A stretch of DNA of 64,000 nucleotides from Alopecurus myosuroides (GCA_028641055.1 CM054060.1:62153371-62217370), one strand, 5' to 3'; counted from the stretch's first letter, positions 22,656 to 35,019 are shown. The notes: generated by a model not told the origin, from the sequence alone. Made by a program: numbers and translations.

Positions 22656-23563
22656 CTACAGGCGAGAAGGTCTCGTCGTAATCAACTCCTTAAACCTGTC
22701 GGAACCCCTTCGCGACAAGTCGTGCTTTATAGACGGAAATATTTCCATCCATATCAGTTTTCTTCTTAAAGACCCATTTGCACTCGACGGGTCTTGCACC
22801 GTCAGGCAGATCAACCAAATTTCAAACTTTGTTTTCATCCATGGACTTTAACTCGGATCTCATGGCTCCAAGCCATGACTCGGAATCAGATCCCACCATC
22901 CCCTTCCGAATAAGTTGCCGGCTCATTACTGTTTAACAGTAAAACATCACAAGCATTTTGTAATCTGGTAGATCTTTGTGGTTCAGGTGTTGTTACCGGC
23001 GTAGATACCATGACTGCCTGAGCCTCCAAGGCTCTTGCCGACTCGCCCCTAGCTGGTTCCTCTCGAATTTCTTCGAGTTGCACTGTGCTCCCACTGACTC
23101 CCCGACTGAGAAACTCTTTCTCAAGGAAGACACCGTTCCGAGCAACAAACATTTTGCCCTCTTCTCGGTTGTAGAAGTAGTACCCCAAGGTTTCCCTCGG
23201 ATACCCCACAAAAATACACTTATCCGACTTTGGCGTGACCTTGTCCGACTGTAGTCGCTTGACAAATGCTTCACAACCCCAAATCTTAAGAAAATACAAA
23301 CTTGGCCTTTTGCCAGTCCACATCTCATGCGGTGTCTTCTCTACTGACTTTCATGGTACTCTGTTTAGCGTGAACGCTGCAGTTTCTAGACAATAACCCC
23401 AAAATGATAAAGGTAGATCTGTCCGACTCATCATTGATCGTACCATGTCCAACAGGGTCCGATTTCTCCGTTCCGATACACCGTTTCTCTGCGGTGTACC
23501 CGGCGGAGTGAGTTGAGGAACTATTCCACAACTCTTTAGATGTTCATCAAACTCATGGCTCAT
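22656..23563 (-). pseudogene. Copia-2 integrase C-terminal half and linker to RT
   Basis: Frames at 23351-23563 and 22886-23323 carry TPPGTPQRNGVSERRNRTL (third catalytic residue E), DLPLSFWGYCLETAAFTLNR, KRPSLYFLKIWGCEAFVKRL and KCIFVGYPRETLGYYFYNRE. At least two frameshifts lie between them. Sequence 22656-22838 contains KFEIWLICL-type decay of the linker and the start of RT. Confidence 0.85.
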
Positions 23564-24096
23564 GTACTCGCCTCCACGGTCCGACGTAGAAACTTTATTT
23601 TCTTGCCGAGTTGATTTTGTAACTCACTCTTGAATTCCTTGAATTTCTCAAAGGCTTTCAACTTGTGCTTCATTAAATAGATATATCCATACCTATTCAA
23701 ATCATCAGTGAAGGTAATAAAGTACTCATAACCACATCTGGCTGTCATGCTCATTGGACCACATACATCGCTATGTATTAGTTCCAACAAGTCGGACGCC
23801 CTTTCACAACCCCTTGCAAAAGGTGTCTTGGTCATTTTGCCGAGTAGGCATGATTCGCATGTCTCGAATGACTCTAAGTCGACCGAAGTTAGAAGTCCAT
23901 CATCATGGAGCTTCTTCATGCGCTTCCAACTTATATGACCAAGCCGACAGTGCCAAAAGTAAGTCATATTTAGATCATTTGGTTTCAACCTTTTCACATT
24001 TATGTTATAGACCGATTCACTATCAAGATTCAAAATAAATAACCGTCCTGAACGGGTGCAAAGCCATAAAACATATCTTTCAAATATAAAGAACAA
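23560..24096 (-). pseudogene. Copia-2 integrase: HHCC finger and catalytic core start
   Basis: HCRLGH and CESC form the HHCC zinc finger, followed by LIHSDVCGPM with the first catalytic aspartate and YFITFTDDLNRYGYIYLMKH. Near 23590 a one-base loss turns the expected SDRGGEY motif into RRTVEAS, so the second catalytic aspartate is lost in this frame; the sequence continues in the next frame. Confidence 0.88.
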
Positions 24097-24791
24097 CCAT
24101 TATTATTAATATTCGACTCATAACCTTGTCTCATCAAACATGAGGCGGAAATAATGTTCCGACTAAGCACTGGAGCATAATAACAATTATTCAGCTTCAT
24201 TAAAAATCCTGAAGGTAAATGAAGTTGCATCGTGCCGACTTCTAACGCAACGACTCTCGCCTTGTTGCCGACCCGAATGTCAACCTCTCCTCTCGCCACG
24301 CTCCTAGATCTTACCAGTCCCTGCAACAAGTTGCATATGTGAATAACTGATCCGGTATCATATACCCAAGAACTGTTAGGTGCATCAGCAAGATAAATGT
24401 CTATAACATTGCATACAAGTGTACCTGAGTTGGAAGTCACACCTCCACTCTTGGCTCTGTCAGCCAAATACTTGGTGCAATTCCTTTTCCAGTGGCCATC
24501 CTGCTTGCAATAGAAGAAATTGGCTCCGGCTGTAGGAGATGGCTTAGTCTTTGAGGAAGCACTCTGGACAGGGCCATGGGTGCTGCCTTCTGACTTATCC
24601 TTCTTCTTCTTGGTCCAAGAATTCTTCTTGAACTTAGCCTTATTCTGCACCAACAACACTTGACTGGGGCCTTTCTTGAGATCAGCCTCTGCCGTTTTGA
24701 GCATCCCATGTAATTCAGTGATCTTCTTATCCATACCATGCATGTGGTAGTTTGAAATGAACGGACCATATGCACTAGGAAGAGAGTTCAT
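24030..24791 (-). pseudogene. Copia-2 gag C-terminus, zinc knuckle and protease
   Basis: Lysine-rich nucleic-acid-binding stretch (KKNSWTKKKKDKSEG), then a zinc knuckle FFYCKQDGHWKRNC in which the first cysteine of CX2CX4HX4C is phenylalanine. The protease follows with WVYDTGSVIHICN (DTG active site) and later NNCYYAPVLSRNIISASCL. It is in frame with the upstream gag frame, separated only by a TAG at 24848-24846. Confidence 0.88.
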
Positions 24792-24845
24792 AATTATATC
24801 AGTAGAGAACTCTTCGTTAATTGGGAAGCCCAGCCTATCCAGAGA

Positions 24846-25289
24846 CTACACGTAACCATCCATCTTGATTACATGCGGACTCAGTGGATCGTCGTCTTTG
24901 AGCTTACAGCCTAGCAAAGCTTGAGATACTTGATACCTCTCGGTCTTTGCCTGAGTCTGGAACATACTTTTGAAGCTTTCAATCATATCGTAGGCCTCAA
25001 CATTCTCGAACTGCTGCTGCAAGTCCGGTTCCATGTGTGCAAGCATAAGACAACTAATTTCCGTAGGCTCGTCTCTAGTCTTACGATAGGCATTCATGAC
25101 AGTGACAGTCGCATCATCATCAGGCTCATCTGGAAGTGGAGTTTCTAGAACATGTTCTTTCTTGTCATGCTCGAGGACTATCCTCAGATTATGATACCAG
25201 TTGGTGAAATTAGTTCCATTAAGTTTATCTTTCTCTAGGATTGACCTCAACGCAAAAGTGGACAACTGAGGAAGGTTGCTAGGTGCCAT
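24846..25289 (-). pseudogene. Copia-2 gag N-terminal part
   Basis: The likely start is Met at 25289 (MAPSNLPQLSTFALRSILEK); LNGTNFTNWYHNLRIVLEHD is the conserved Copia Gag start region. Ends in MDGYV*SLDRLGFP, a TAG where the family has glutamine; the frame continues into 24791. Confidence 0.88.
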
Positions 25290-26602
25290 TGATCTACAAC
25301 AGAAAATATGCAAAACACTTAAGACATGTATTCATAAAAGAGCAGGCATATTAAACACTTTAATACTTATGCTCCCACTAGAACCAGCACCCCTCCGATG
25401 GTTGCTAAGTGATTCAAGATCCTAAATAAGCAAGCCGACTAGTGAGCTTTAACATCACCGCTGGCCGTCAACTGATCTAGGTAGGCAACACCTTGCCAAT
25501 CGTATCCAATACGACTCCTGTTAGTCGGGTGGCATCACATGCCCCGGCTCCCAACGTACCTCGCCCTGAGCCCCACAACCGTTGTGATGGACTCGTCTAG
25601 CTTACCAAGTGCTTCCGCTGTAAGAGTCCGACTCAAACCCACCTAATCGGAGAGAATTGGTAGCACCCCAATTTTACGATCCCACTACCAAGAATGTCCG
25701 ACTTGTGATGGTCCAGCACTGGCGGGGCGACCGACTAGACCTTCTTTGAGGGATTAAAATCCACCAACTATCTTAATAGAGGTAAAAAGAGACATAGCAA
25801 TAACACAAATAAAGCAATTATAATGTGAAATGGTATGGCTCTCTTCATGGTGATCTCCATCTCCACAAAGCTTGTAAGTCGACTCGTGCCAACTCTTGTC
25901 ACGTTCCATCTTACTCCATGTAGCCGACTTGTACATCGACTTGCATGTCATACGGGTTCTCCAACAAGCTACACTAGCTAGTAAATAAAAATTACATAGA
26001 GAATCCGACACGCGGGCTGTTATACAATAAAATGACAACACCTAGGCTCTATCCGACTGACAAAAACATGATACACAGATCACGTATGGATTACACACAT
26101 CACATGCACATAAGCCATACCATTCACAACATCCTGCAAAAACAAGTTATGCATACAAATTATATCTACCGGTGTTGTCAAACTCGTAACGACATCTAAG
26201 GCGCTACGACAGGCGAACATGGATTTCTTCATCGGATAAAACGCATATCTCATCTGCATTCCGAACATGGATTTCTTCATCGGATAAAACAATTTTACCC
26301 AAATCTGAGCCGTATTCCAATTCGACCAAATTCTTTGATCTTCGATCACCGCAACTGGATTTATGTGTCACGGTATACCCCGATGGCGGAAACCGACCGG
26401 TAGAGGTAAGTTGTTCAACGACCTTAGTAGTATGATCACGGAAACCAGATCATCCATTAACCCCGAGTACGATTGATCCAATCAACCTTGTACAAAACCT
26501 ATCTATCTCATAGAACGACAACCAAAACAGCAATTAGATCCAATCTAACGCTAACTACATATCACATATGTGCAGATCATGGGCCTAAAATCAGAAGCTA
26601 CC
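25290..26602 (-). other. Copia-2 untranslated leader
   Basis: About 1.3 kb between PBS and gag without a conserved frame, as expected of the long leaders in BARE/RIRE1-like elements. It contains a tandem of about 55 bases: AACATGGATTTCTTCATCGG occurs at 26216-26235 and 26264-26283. Confidence 0.65.
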
Positions 26603-26615
26603 GCTCCGATACCAC
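26603..26615 (-). other. Copia-2 primer binding site (initiator tRNA-Met)
   Basis: Minus-strand GTGGTATCGGAGC abuts the LTR; the family standard TGGTATCAGAGC pairs with initiator tRNA-Met, so one mismatch is present. Confidence 0.85.
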
Positions 26616-27921
26616 TATTGGAACACGTAGAGATAAACAAAAACTTTTCTACGCGATACTTCCAAGATCTAGCCGAGGTATAAGGCCACGAGGATTGCCA
26701 CTAGACGCGCATGTGCGGATTATCGATGAAGCACGTCGATGCAGTGTCGTCCCACGATCTGATGCAGCCGATCCAATCCCGCGATCCTCGAAGTGCTGAT
26801 TGTGCAGCACCTCTGCCAGTATCCACACGTGCGAGGAGGGGCTCCGACGGCGGACTGCTAGGTCCGGTGCAAGCGTTCCCAACGCATGGGAGTGGAATGA
26901 TTGTGCCCGTTGGGCAACCTGCGCCCCTCTTTATATGGCGAATGGTAGTGGGATTCACAACGCTTGTGGCCCATTCCCTCTGTGAGTCCAACTCACTAAT
27001 TCAGTCCATTTACGGTTCGGGTCTAACCCGACCATATATTTGCTCCCGCTCTTAAGTGTGCGACCCTGCAGCCTCACGACGGCTTGGACACGATTGGAGT
27101 CCGACTCTCAATCGATCAATCGGTAGCGGCTCCTAGCAGAACGTGCCGACTCCCATGTCCCATAGAGTCATGATGACATACCTTCTAATGTGACTTTCAT
27201 CTGAGTCCCTTTTGCCTCACGATATTCCTTGTCGAACTATAGGAGAAATGGTCATCCCTTAAATAGCTCAATTCTCTTGTCGTTCTGTGATATATGATTC
27301 ATCTGACTAACTCTTAGTCAGTAGACCCAGTTAACACTTAACTGAGTCGCGAATGGCCATGCTTCCGGAATCATATCACTCGAGAGGGCCCAGAGAATAT
27401 CTCTCCATTCGGAGGGGCAAAATCTCATCTTGATTATCCACATCACGCACCTTGCTTCTCATTCGACCCGAACTCTGCCTTTATAACTGCCTTGTTACAG
27501 AACAACGTTTGACAGGACCTAAGTCGGTGATCCACAACTCGGATTGTGCGAAAACCTCGGGTCTAAGGATTACATTGACTAAGACATACAAATGACGACT
27601 TACTCGTTGCATCTCAATATGGGTCAGTCCGACTTGCTAAACTATTTAGCCGAGTCTGTGAACGTTGAAATGGCATCGCCATGCCCATGACAAGTGGAAC
27701 CGAGTCATCTTCCAACACTCACATTAGTCTAGGGTGTGTGTCCAGCACAACCTTAATGACCAAGGACAATTTAGCATGAATAACATGAATACATAGTTCC
27801 ACAATCAAATCACATATTCAATTACATATATCTGATGTTCAAAACAAGGACGACATAATAACTTTATGAATACATTGGGAATTACATCATACATGATTGC
27901 ATCTAGGGCATATTCCCAGCA
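26616..27921 (-). repeat. Copia-2 5' LTR
   Basis: An uninterrupted 1306-bp LTR, reading TGCTGGGAATATG on the minus strand from 27921. At 26616-26617 the end reads TA where the other LTR has TG, a simple transition. Confidence 0.9.
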
Positions 27922-27926
27922 ACTCA
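27922..27926. repeat. Copia-2 target-site duplication, right copy (ACTCA)
   Basis: Differs from AATCA at 6814-6818 by one base. Confidence 0.75.
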
Positions 27927-28686
27927 TATTTGCTAATCGCGTCATGCAACCAAAATTAATATGACAAAGTCGTGAATGCCTAACATTGGAATCATCATCG
28001 TGGCAAGCATTATTAATAACTTTGATGCAAATATCTGAGAAGGATAAGCAGAACAAGCCTCCGCACTCATAGCATTTACCAATAAATGGTCCATACTTGG
28101 AAATTACAACTTTATTAGACTCGAATACCAACTTAAAACTATCTCGACATAAATGTGAACCGATGACAAGATTTTTATTGATGGAGGGCACATGACGAAC
28201 GTTCTTCAGTCGCACGACCTTCCCCGAAGTAAACTTCAAATCGACCGTACCAACACCACGAACAGTAGCATGTGACCCGTTCCCCATCGGCACGGGGGGA
28301 AGTCGCCCTGATAAGAAGAGAACATGGAAGCATCAGCACAAACATGTACATTGGCACCTGTGTCAACTAACCATTCAGATGAATGACAAACTGAAAGAAT
28401 AATAGGAACTATACAGTGCCCAGTATTCTTCATCTCAGTGTCATCCATGACAACATTGGCGGTCTTGCCGCTGTTCTCCTGCTGCTGCAACTCATAACAT
28501 TTAGGGCACCTTGGAGCCCAATGAGTCAGTTCACCGCAAACGTGACATGACCCCTTCCTCTTCTTGAAGTTGGTAGAGCGCGACGGATTAAACTTGCCAT
28601 CGGGTTTGCCCTCTACCCTAAGATTTCTTCTTATTATATTTAGACTTGTTGGGCGGGTAGTGTTTCTTCTGTACCACATGGGAAAC
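27927..28686 (-). pseudogene. Copia-1 gag zinc knuckle, protease and integrase start
   Basis: The frame 28236-28679 has an intact CX2CX4HX4C zinc knuckle (CHVCGELTHWAPRC, about 28547-28506) and the protease active site WLVDTGANVHVCADASMF. A frameshift near 28290 leads to the second frame with MGNGSHATVRGVGTVDLKF, LKNVRHVPSINKNLV and the integrase histidines in RHSRLCHINFG. The sequence is cut on the left by Copia-2 and on the right by Gypsy-4. Confidence 0.88.
28682..28686. repeat. Possible Gypsy-4 target-site duplication, left copy (GAAAC)
   Basis: GAAAC compares with GCAGC at 38971-38975 at three of five positions. Continuity of the Copia-1 gag frame across the gap supports this position, so the copy has probably mutated. 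Confidence 0.4.
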
Positions 28687-30192
28687 TGATACGTCCATTT
28701 TGTATCACTATTTTATATCCTTATTTTCTGTTATTCATCGATATATTTCATGTTATGATACATTACTTATGTTATTTCATCTTATTTTGCATGTTTAATA
28801 ATTATGGGAGAAGAAACACAGGAACCAGAAATCTGATGGAAAAAGCACCATCGAGATACCCTATTTCAAAAGATCAGAAGAAGAGGGGGAATACCAGAGG
28901 AGTCTTACAAGTTCCAAGGAGGAAGTGAGCCAGAAGGGCACCCGGAGGAGGGCCACCTGGGGCCCACACCACTAGGCGGCGCGCCCCCTGGCCGCGCCTG
29001 GAGGGTGGTCTGACCCCCTGGCCCACTCCTAGGCGCCCTCTTTCGCGTACTTGACCCCCAGGGAACACTAACCCCAGATACATCATCGGAGAATTATTCC
29101 GCCGCCGCCTCGGGGAGGAAAATACCAGAGAGAAAAGCTCTCCGGCAGGGAGAAATCTGCCGTGAAATTCCTCCCCGGAGAGGGGAAATCGTCGCCATCA
29201 TCACCATCATCACTCCGGGCTTCATCGAGATCATCTTCATCATCATCCTCGTCACCAGCACCAGCACCGCCAGCGTCCACCTTCATCCCGCTGTAACAAT
29301 TAGGGGTCTTTATCGTGGCTCTTCATTAGATTTGTCTCCCGGTGTGGATTACTTGGTAGTATTTGATGCTTGTGAGATTTATCGGTGTTTACACTTTATG
29401 ACCAGATTGTTATTATCCATTATATCACCTATGATTATGATCCATATGATGTCTTGTGAGTAGTTTGTTTAGTTCTTGAGGACATGGGATAAGTCATGAT
29501 GTTAGTAGTGAAGTTATGTTGAAGTAATATCTTTCAGTTTGGTATTTAAGTTATGGTGCTATTCTTTTAGTGGTGTCATTTGAATGTCGACTACATGATA
29601 CTCCACCTCTATGGGCCTAGGAGGATGCATTGTGTATTTGGCTACTAATTGTGGGGTTGCTGGAGTGACAGAAACCTAAACCCCCATTAGGAAACCAATG
29701 CACGAGGGAGTGTTGGGTCTCGGAGTTTTAAGGTTGTGGTTAGATTTATCTTAATTTACTTTCTTGTATTTGCGGATACTTGCGAGGGGTATAATCACAA
29801 GTATGTATTAGTCCTAGTTGGGCGGTGCATTAGCATAGGTTCACCCACACAACACTTAACAAACCAATAAATATTAATCAACTATATGAAGCGAAAGCAC
29901 ATGACGAAATTCCCATGTGTCCTCGAGAACGTTTGGTAATCAAAAGTAGAACAACCGGCTTGTCCTTTGCTCTCAAAAGAATTGGGCCACTAGCTGCAAT
30001 TATTACTGTTGTTATTTATTTACTCGGACTTTATTTATCTGCTATATCCAAAACAACCAAAAACCTGTTTGGTAGTGTTTACAGTGAATTATCTATCAAA
30101 CATGCTTGTCAACACCTTATGCTCCTCGTTGGGTTCGACACTCTTATTTATCGAAAATACTACAATACACCCCCTATACTTGTGGGTCATTA
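28687..30192 (+). repeat. Gypsy-4 5' LTR
   Basis: A 1506-bp LTR starting TGATACGTCC; it ends GGGTCATTA where the other LTR has GGGTCATCA. Confidence 0.92.
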
Positions 30193-30203
30193 AGACTATT
30201 TTC

Positions 30204-30221
30204 TGGCACCGTTGCCGGGGA
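30204..30221 (+). other. Gypsy-4 primer binding site (tRNA-Asp)
   Basis: TGGCACCGTTGCCGGGGA pairs with the tRNA-Asp 3' end with one mismatch (A for G at base 5). It lies 11 bases after the LTR. Confidence 0.88.
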
Positions 30222-30329
30222 GTGAAGTGCTATTGGTAAGTGATATTGGCAAGAGAAACTTTTACCGTAAGTGTTGTTTTTATTTCTGTCTGCTGTTTTA
30301 TTTCATTATGGAGAATACTTTTGATTCTC

Positions 30330-31001
30330 TGTTTAATTAGAGGTACTACTACTATCACTGCTAGGGTAGTAGGTGACCCGTTATCTGCTGAATTAGATCC
30401 TTATAAAATACCTATGTAAATTGTTGGACTTGTTATGGATAACTGCTATTATGGAGATGGAACTGTCCATCCGGTGATCATTTGATCTTTATACATGAAT
30501 TACGCGAGTTATTGAGATGTGCAGGTGTTACTATGGATCAAGTTAAAAAGAAATTATTCTCTTTATCGCTAAAAGGAAGATCCGATGAATGGTTCAAATT
30601 ACTGAAGAATGGTGAATCCATTGGATGTTAGGAAATTGTTCCTCTCTTTTATTCTAAATTATATCCTCCTAGTGAGATTCATAAAGATAGGAATCAAATA
30701 TATAATTTCTAGCCTCATGATGGAGAGAGTATTGCCAAGCTTGGAGGAGAATGAAGTTATTAATGCTCAAATGTCCCGTTCATGAGCTCCCGCGAAATGT
30801 TGTTATCAATAACTTTATGAAAGGCTTTCTCTTCATGACAAGGATATATTGGATGCTTCTTGTTCTGGATCATTCACACGTATGAAGGAAGAAACTAAAT
30901 GGGGTCTTCTTGACCGTATTTAAGAGAACACTGAAGGATGGGAGAATGACAAAGGCAGAAAGTCAGCTATAAATTATGATTATGAATGCGTTAAATCTTT
31001 T
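30330..31001 (+). pseudogene. Gypsy-4 gag remnant
   Basis: A heavily stopped frame still shows LFSLSLKGRSDEWFKLLKNG, a Retrotrans_gag-like motif, at about 30550-30610, preceded by IHELRELLRCAGVTMDQVKK. Stops follow every 20-60 codons, so no Gag can be made. Confidence 0.7.
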
Positions 31002-32605
31002 ATGGGAACCGATGATTTCTATAATGTTAGTGTTGTTTGCGGTCTTGTTTCTCAAATCTTTCCAAACCGTCTTAAAGCTTTTGCCTCCTATCTTGATATT
31101 CCTAAAAAAGATTATAAAAAATATCATGCACCTTATAAAGATATTGTTCCAGCTAGTAATATAGAAGTGCATGTTGTTAATCCTGCTGTTCCTGAGCCTT
31201 ATATTGAAGAAATGCCTTTCCATGCGAAAGTGAAAGAACACTCTGTTGCAGCTAGTGTGGTTAATAAGAGCATTAAGAAATCTATTGAACCTGATAAAGA
31301 AATAACCGTTGAACCTGTTGTAGCAATAGTAAAAGATCTTGTTTATGGAAATGTAGAGGATGAACACATTGTCTTTTGTGAGGATGCTTCTAATATTGTT
31401 TCCCATCCTCATATACCTAAGAAAACTAGTCTCCCTATGCTTTTTTTTGTTAAGATTGGTGATCATTGCTATTATGGTTTATGTGACATTGGTGCTAGTT
31501 CTAGTGCTATTCCTTATGAGCTTTATAAAGAAATTATGCATGAAATTGGTTCATGTGAACTTGAGGATATTGATGTGGTTATTTAGCTTGCTAATAGAGA
31601 AACGGTCTTTACGATTGGTATTGTTAAAGATGTGGAAGTTTTATGTGGTAAAACTAAATATCCCACTGATTTTCTAATACTTGGTAAGGCTTCTAGTAAA
31701 ACTTGTCCTATTATTTTTGGTAGACCTTTCTTGAACACTTGTGGTGCTATTATAGATTGTAAGAGAGAGAAGATATTGACTAAATTTGATGGAAAATCTT
31801 ATGAGTTCAATTTCTCCCAATTTGCTAGAGCACCTTATGAATCTAAATTGCCTGATTAGAATTTTAAAGTTGAACAACTTGGTTCTATTGCTCTTGCTCC
31901 TAACAATGCTTTGCAGCAATATATGGAGGATCATGAAAGTGAGGTCTTTACGAAAAAGAGAAATGATATTGATGATATTCTTCTTCGTCAACCGGTGATA
32001 CTGAAACATAATTTACTTGTGGAAGACTTGGTTACCACATTGCCACCCAAGGAGGATCATGTGTTTGATTAAAAACTTTTGCCTAATGATCTTAAATATG
32101 CTTATATAGATGATAAGAAAATATACCCTATTATTATTAGTGCTAAACTTTTAGGTGAAGAAGAGGAAAGATTATTGGGAATTTTGAAGAAGCACCGTGG
32201 AGCTATTGGTTATACTCTGGATGATTTAAAGGGGATTTCGCCCACTATATGTCAGCATGCTATCAATATTGAACCTGATGCAAAGCCAATTGTTGAACAT
32301 TAACGCCGTTTAATTCCTAAGATGAAGGAAGTGGTAAGAAACGAGGTATTAAAACTCCTTGATGTTGGTATTATTTTTCCTATTGCTGATAGTAGATGGG
32401 TAAGCCCTATGCATTGTGTCCCTAAGAAAGGTGGAATGACTGTTGTGCCTAATGGAAATAATGAGCTTATTCCACAAAGAGTAGTAGTTGGTTATAGAAT
32501 GTGCATTGATTTTAGAAAGGTTAATAAACTAACTAAGAAAGATCATTATCCTTTACCCTTTATTGATCAAATGCTAGAGAGGTTGTCTAAGAAAACTCAT
32601 TTTTT
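31002..32605 (+). pseudogene. Gypsy-4 protease and RT N-terminal part
   Basis: A single frame runs 31002-32605 with four stops at 31584, 31857, 32070 and 32301 (TAG, TAG, TAA, TAA), each apparently replacing glutamine. Protease: YGLCDIGASSSAIPYELY (D-I-G active site) and CPIIFGRPFLNTCGAII. RT start: EVVRNEVLKLLDVGIIFPIA, WVSPMHCVPKKGG, the Athila insertion, MCIDFRKVNKLTKKDHYPLP and FIDQMLERL. A T run at 32600-32605 is one base too long and shifts the frame. Confidence 0.9.
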
Positions 32606-33300
32606 GCTTTCTTGATGGTTATTCTGGGTTTTCTCAAATTGTTGTTAGGGCAAAAGATCAAGAGAAAACAACTTTTAATTTTCCTTATAGAACTTATGCT
32701 TATAAATGTGTGCCATTTGGTTTATGCAATGCTCCTGCTACATTTCAAAGATGCATGCCTGCTATTTTTCATGGTTTTTGTGAAGAGATTGTGGAAGTAT
32801 TCATGGAAGATTTTTCCGTCTATGGAACTTATTTTGATAATTGTTTGCACAACCTTGATAAAGTTTTGCAGAGATGTGAGGAAACTAATCTGGTTCTTAA
32901 TTGGGAGAAATGTCACTTTATGGTTAATGAAGGAATTATTCTTAGACATAAAATTTCTGAAAGAGGCATTGAAGTTGACAGAGCTAAAGTGGAAGCAATA
33001 GAGAAAATGCCCTGTTCTAGGGATGTTAAAGGTATTCGTAGTATTCTTGGTCATGCTGGTTTTTATAGGAGGTTTATTAAAGATTTATCTAAAATATCAA
33101 AACCTCTTACTAATCTTCTTCAAAAAGATGTACCTTTTGTTTTTTTGATGATTGCAAGGAAGATTTTGAAACTTTAAAGAAGGCTTTAACTACTGCTCCT
33201 ATTGTTCAACCACCTGATTGGAATTTACCCTTGGAAATTATGTGTGATGCTAGCGATTTTGCTGTAGGAGCTGTTCTTGGACAACGAGTAGATAAAAAAA
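32606..33300 (+). pseudogene. Gypsy-4 RT C-terminal part and RNase H start
   Basis: After the first shift the RT continues with DGYSGFSQI, FNFPYRTYAYKCVPFGLCNA and PATFQRCM. The catalytic box reads VFMEDFSVYG: the first aspartate of the usual DD pair is glutamate (codon 32806-32808). A T run at 33140-33146 shifts the frame again before DDCKEDFETLKKAL and the RNase H start MCDASDFAVGAVLGQR. An A run at 33294-33300 causes a third shift. Confidence 0.88.
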
Positions 33301-35019
33301 TTGAATGTTATTCATTATGGTAGTAAGACTCTTGATGCTGCTCAAAAGAATTATGCTACTACTGAAAAACAGTTCTTAGTTATAGTTTTTGCATGTGATA
33401 AGTTTAGACCTTATATTGTTGATTCAAAGGTTTCTATCAATACTGATCATGCTGCTATTAGATACCTTATGGAAAAGAAAGATGCTAAGCCTAGGCTTAT
33501 TAGATGGGTGTTGCTTTTACAAGAGTTTGATTTTCATATTGTGGATAGGAAGGGTGATGAAAACCCTGTTGCTGATAACTTGTCTAGATTGGAAAACATT
33601 ACTTTTGATCCTATTCTTGTTAATGATAGTTTTCCAAATGAACAACTAGCTGCAATAAAAGTAAAATCCCAGAATAATCCATGGTATGTTGATTATGCTA
33701 ACTTTATTGTTTCCAAGTATTTTCCTCCAACATTTACAACTCAACAAAGAAGAAAATTCTTATATGATTTGAGGCATTATTTTTGGGATGACCGGCACTT
33801 ATATAAAGAAGGAGTAGATGGTATTATGATAAGATGTGTTCCAGATCATGAACAACGAGATATATTGAGAAAGTGTCATGGTAGTGCTTATGGAGGACAC
33901 AACGCTGGAGATAGAACCGCACAAAAGGTTTTACAATCAGCTTTCTATTGGCCTACTCTCTTTAAAGATGCACGCAAATTTATTTTGTCTTGTGATGAAT
34001 GTCAAAGAGTTGGTAATATTTCTAGACGTAATGAAATGCCTATGAGTTATTCTCTTGCTATTGAACCTTTTGATTGTTGGGGATTTGACTTTATGGGTCA
34101 TTTTCCTCCTTCAAATGGCTATACACATGTTCTTGTTGCTGTTGATTATGTTACTAAATGGGTAGAAGATATACCTACTAAAAATGCTAATGGTGAAACC
34201 TCGTTTAAAATGCTTAAAGATGTTATTTTCCCTAGGTTTGGTGTGCCTAAATATCTTATGATTCATGGAGGTTCTCACTTTATTCATGGTGGTTTTATAA
34301 AAACCCTTGCTAAATATGATGTTAATCGTAGAATTGCATCATCTTATCATCCTCAAACCACTGGGCAAGTAGAATTATCAAGTAGAGAAATCAAATCTAT
34401 CTTGCAAGAGACTGTTAATAAATCTAGGAAGAATTGGTCTGATAAGTTGAATGATGCTTTACGGGCTTATAGAACTGCTTATAAAAATCCTATGGGTATG
34501 TCCCCTTATATAATGGTTTATGGAAAAGCTTGTCACTTGCCTTCAGAATTAGAACACAGAGATTATTGGGCAGTGAAAAAACTAAATAAAGATTTTAAAC
34601 TTGCTCGTGAGAAAAGAATGCTTGATTTGAATCATTTAGATGAATGGAGATGTGAAGCTTATGAAAATGCTAAACTCTTTAAAGATAAAGTTAAACAATG
34701 GCATGATAAAAGAATCCTTAAAAGAGAGTTTCATGTTGGTGAGAAAGTTCTATTGTCTCAGTCTCGTCTCAGATTTTTTGCAGGAAAATTACTCTCCAGA
34801 TGGGAAGGACCTTATATTATTGAGGAAGTTTATCGTTCGGGTGCAATCAAAATTGCTTCCATTAAAGATAACACTACACAAGTGGTAAATGGGCAAAGAG
34901 TCAAACATTATATATCTGGAGATTCTTACGGTGAAGATGTTGACGTAATTCAAGTAATGACTTCGGAGAATTTCATTAGAGAGAAGATTCCAGAATCTGC
35001 AGAGTCCGTTTTCGAATAG
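33301..35019 (+). pseudogene. Gypsy-4 RNase H C-terminal part and integrase
   Basis: A 572-codon open frame: RNase H ([66 protein letters not shown]), the HHCC zinc finger ([20 protein letters not shown]...CDECQ), and the integrase core with D in WGFDFMGHF and E in [10 protein letters not shown]. The second catalytic aspartate is histidine (MIHGGSHF, codon 34264-34266). A C-terminal domain with [18 protein letters not shown] and [18 protein letters not shown] follows. Long and open, but catalytically dead by this substitution. Confidence 0.92.

Larger units (their letters stand above)
6819..27921 (-). mobile_element. Copia-2: BARE/Angela-like Copia element, split by Gypsy-2
   Basis: The 5' LTR is 26616-27921 and the 3' LTR is 20943-21331 plus 6819-7715. 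A PBS for initiator tRNA-Met lies beside the 5' LTR (26603-26615), a purine tract beside the 3' LTR (21332-21344), and gag, protease, integrase, RT and RNase H lie between in Copia order on the minus strand. The 1.29-kb leader between PBS and gag and the RT/RNase H sequence (RSRMSVISYASAIGSIMY, KTILKYLRRAKDRFLVYG) fit the RIRE1/BARE/Angela group. The two LTRs are about equal in length (1306 and 1286 bp without the insertion). Confidence 0.9.

Noticed and set aside
26206..26300. Short duplicated segment in the Copia-2 leader, considered as a start of a repeat array or CRISPR-like structure
   Set aside because: Only two copies, both within the leader of one retroelement.
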